NCBI GenBank assembly: GCA_009699825.1
Contig: WLNM01000054.1
Coordinates: 1 to 7,284, forward strand
Direction of reading: 5' to 3'
DNA from: Actinomycetota bacterium
GTDB lineage: Bacteria; Actinomycetota; Actinomycetes; Nanopelagicales; Nanopelagicaceae
DNA: 7,284 nt
Both the position numbers and the translations under genes were made by a program. The notes below the pieces were generated by a model. The model was not told the origin of the DNA. It saw only the letters and a list, made by a program, of their open reading frames with translations, and did no database searches. This document shows positions 5,397 through 7,284 of this stretch, one piece after another (the stretch's first letter is position 1; each line of letters opens with the position of its first letter).

Positions 5397-7022
5397 CATG
5401 TCACTAAGCATTTATTCGTCACCGGCGGGGTAGCTTCAAGTCTCGGTAAAGGTCTCACAGCTTCAAGTCTTGGAAGATTATTGATTTCACGCGGATTACG
5501 CGTAACTATGCAAAAACTAGATCCATATCTAAATGTTGATCCTGGAACGATGAACCCTTTTCAACACGGCGAAGTTTTTGTTACCGATGATGGTGCAGAA
5601 ACAGATTTAGATATTGGACATTATGAACGGTTCCTCGATAGAAATCTGCACGGATCAGCGAATGTAACAACAGGTCAAGTTTATTCCCGTGTCATTAGCC
5701 GCGAACGCCGAGGCGAATATTTAGGCGAAACTGTCCAAGTTATTCCTCATATAACAAATGAAATAAAGGAACGTATTCGCGCCATGGCGGCTCCCGATAT
5801 TGATATTGTTATTACAGAAATCGGTGGAACTGTTGGAGATATTGAATCTCAACCATTTTTGGAAGCCGCACGACAAATCAGACAAGAAGTTGGACGAGAT
5901 AACGTTTTCTATTTACATATATCTCTGGTGCCATACATCGGACCTTCAGGTGAATTAAAGACAAAACCAACTCAACACAGTGTGGCGGCTCTTCGCAGTA
6001 TTGGTATTGCACCTGATGCCGTGGTTTTACGTTCAGATCGCCCAATACCTGATGCGATTAAGCGCAAAATATCTCTTATGTGTGACGTTGATTTGGAAGC
6101 CGTAGTAGCAGCGGTTGACGCTCCGTCAATTTATGACATTCCAAAAGTTTTATACGCCGAAGGTTTGGATGCATATGTTGTTCGTAGATTAGGGCTGAAA
6201 TCCCATGATGTTAAATGGGGCGATTGGGATGATCTTTTAAAGATAGTACATAATCCAAAATTTCATGTGAAAGTCGCTCTAGTTGGAAAATATATTGATT
6301 TACCAGATGCCTATCTTTCGGTTTCAGAAGCTTTGCGTGCTGGAGGTTTTGCAAATAATGCAAAGGTAGAGTTGAAATGGGTGGCAAGTGATGATTGTGC
6401 AACGCCAGAAGGCGCGCATAATGCGTTAAGTGATGTTGATGCAATATGTGTTCCGGGTGGATTTGGAGTAAGAGGTATTGAAGGAAAACTTGGCGCACTT
6501 ACCTTTGCTCGTGAAAATAAGATTCCAACATTAGGACTATGTTTGGGTTTGCAATGTATGGTTATTGAAGCAGCCCGAAATATGGCAGGTATAAAGGATG
6601 CGAACTCAGCAGAGTTTTCACCAGATTCTGGTACTCATGTTATTGCAACAATGGAAGATCAAAAATCTATAGTTGCGGGAAGTGCGGACATGGGTGCATC
6701 TATGAGATTAGGTCTATATAAAGCCGATCTTCTTGCTGGTTCAATTGTGGCGCAAATTTATGGCAGCAAGGAAATCTCTGAAAGACATCGCCATCGTTAT
6801 GAGGTCAACAATTTGTTTAGAGACAAAATTGCTGCTGCGGGAATGGTTTTTTCTGGAATTTATAGTAAGGAAGATCTTGTTGAATTTGTCGAATTGTCTC
6901 CACAGGTTCATCCTTTCTATGTCGGTACTCAAGCCCATCCGGAACTTAGATCACGTCCTACGCGCCCTCACCCGTTGTTCGTAGGCTTAATATCTGCTGC
7001 ACTAGTTTTGAAGAGTTCTTAA
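5385..7022 (+). CDS. pyrG: CTP synthase
   Basis: PyrG makes CTP from UTP, ATP and glutamine, the last step of de novo pyrimidine nucleotide synthesis. The protein is 545 residues, a typical bacterial length. The N-terminal amidoligase domain has KHLFVTGGVASSLGKG (8-23), the DPYLNVDPGTMNPFQHGEVF block (from about 46) and KTKPTQHSVAALR further on. The C-terminal class-I glutamine amidotransferase domain has PGGFGVRG, nucleophile C386 in GLCLGLQC, and H518/E520 in AHPEL, so the Cys-His-Glu triad is complete. ATG 5385 is chosen because it gives the family's usual short lead before TKHLF; the ribosome site is weak (AGG at 5372-5374) and lies in a hairpin. The gene follows recN by 30 bases and overlaps ald by one base (TAATG). 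Confidence 0.97.
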   Translation: MGQPHVTKHLFVTGGVASSLGKGLTASSLGRLLISRGLRVTMQKLDPYLNVDPGTMNPFQHGEVFVTDDGAETDLDIGHYERFLDRNLHGSANVTTGQVYSRVISRERRGEYLGETVQVIPHITNEIKERIRAMAAPDIDIVITEIGGTVGDIESQPFLEAARQIRQEVGRDNVFYLHISLVPYIGPSGELKTKPTQHSVAALRSIGIAPDAVVLRSDRPIPDAIKRKISLMCDVDLEAVVAAVDAPSIYDIPKVLYAEGLDAYVVRRLGLKSHDVKWGDWDDLLKIVHNPKFHVKVALVGKYIDLPDAYLSVSEALRAGGFANNAKVELKWVASDDCATPEGAHNALSDVDAICVPGGFGVRGIEGKLGALTFARENKIPTLGLCLGLQCMVIEAARNMAGIKDANSAEFSPDSGTHVIATMEDQKSIVAGSADMGASMRLGLYKADLLAGSIVAQIYGSKEISERHRHRYEVNNLFRDKIAAAGMVFSGIYSKEDLVEFVELSPQVHPFYVGTQAHPELRSRPTRPHPLFVGLISAALVLKSS

Positions 7023-7284
7023 TGATTATTGGCGTTCCCCGTGAAGTTAAGATTCAAGAATATAGAGTCGCTTTAACCCCAGAAGGTGTTACTGAATGTG
7101 TTAAAAATGGCCATACAGTTTTCGTAGAAAAAAACGCAGGAGTAGGTTCTAGCATTTCAGACGATGATTACATCGGCTCTGGCGCTCAAATATTAAATAC
7201 AGCCGACGAAGTATGGGAAAAATCTGATCTGATTCTTAAGGTCAAAGAACCAATAGAAATCGAATATTCACGTTTGAGGCAGAA
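7022..7284 (+). CDS. ald: Alanine dehydrogenase, N-terminal part (runs off right edge)
   Basis: Ald catalyses reversible NAD-dependent oxidative deamination of L-alanine to pyruvate and ammonium. Only the first 87 codons are present, plus two bases, out of about 370 expected. The start MIIGVPREVK, then EYRVALTPEGV, the GxG-like NAGVGSSISDDDY and LILKVKEP match the N-terminal domain of alanine dehydrogenase closely. The pyruvate-binding residues known in the M. tuberculosis enzyme, R15 and K75, fall at exactly R15 and K75 here. The NAD-binding domain lies beyond the window. ATG 7022 overlaps the pyrG stop by one base, with GAAGAG (7010-7015) six bases upstream as ribosome site. The related transhydrogenase subunit PntA shares this fold, but the KVKEP and spacing favour Ald. 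In Streptomyces, as I recall, ald also lies a few genes after pyrG. Confidence 0.92.
   Translation, partial: MIIGVPREVKIQEYRVALTPEGVTECVKNGHTVFVEKNAGVGSSISDDDYIGSGAQILNTADEVWEKSDLILKVKEPIEIEYSRLRQ

Noticed and set aside
1..7284. Mobile element, CRISPR array, tRNA, toxin-antitoxin or defence system
   Set aside because: No transposase, integrase, spaced repeats, cloverleaf or defence-type domains are seen; the window is conserved housekeeping genes in one direction.

Overview
The window looks like a piece of a small, low-GC actinobacterial chromosome. The 5S rRNA tail has the actinobacterial form. The order TPR protein, small conserved protein, tlyA, NAD kinase, recN, pyrG is the one I know from Mycobacterium tuberculosis (Rv1691 to Rv1699) and Streptomyces. 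The DNA, however, is visibly AT-rich and the genes are packed with almost no spacers. A streamlined freshwater lineage such as the acI group (Ca. Nanopelagicales) fits best. That placement is inference from gene order and composition, not from a search.

Layout: (1) bases 1-80 are the 3' two thirds of a 5S rRNA, the end of an rRNA operon that enters from the left, closed by a strong intrinsic terminator (90-122). (2) A short AT-rich spacer with a possible promoter and a small inverted repeat leads to a TPR-repeat protein (195-1013). (3) After a 104-base gap, which may hold a weak terminator and a promoter, comes a short SSB-like OB-fold protein (1118-1480). (4) From 1526 to the right edge the genes form one tightly packed same-strand train with gaps of 30 bases or less and several overlaps: a coiled-coil protein with a lysine-rich tail, a 54-residue protein, tlyA, nadK, recN, pyrG and the start of ald (alanine dehydrogenase), which runs off the edge.

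The train mixes ribosome modification (TlyA), NADP supply (NadK), DNA break repair (RecN), CTP synthesis (PyrG) and alanine/pyruvate interconversion (Ald). This is a conserved neighbourhood rather than a single pathway. Compared with the larger actinobacterial version, the HAD phosphatase gene before tlyA, the two genes between recN and pyrG (steA/steB or Rv1697/mctB type) and the NUDIX and xerD genes usually found between pyrG and ald are not here. An SSB-like gene and a basic-tailed coiled-coil gene sit where the phosphatase is expected.

I see no mobile element, CRISPR array, tRNA, phage gene or defence system. No stretch above 300 bases lacks a gene. The window is mostly conserved housekeeping DNA. 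The points most worth a second look are a hairpin over the pyrG start codon, the unrecognised basic-tailed coiled-coil protein, and the compaction of the locus.
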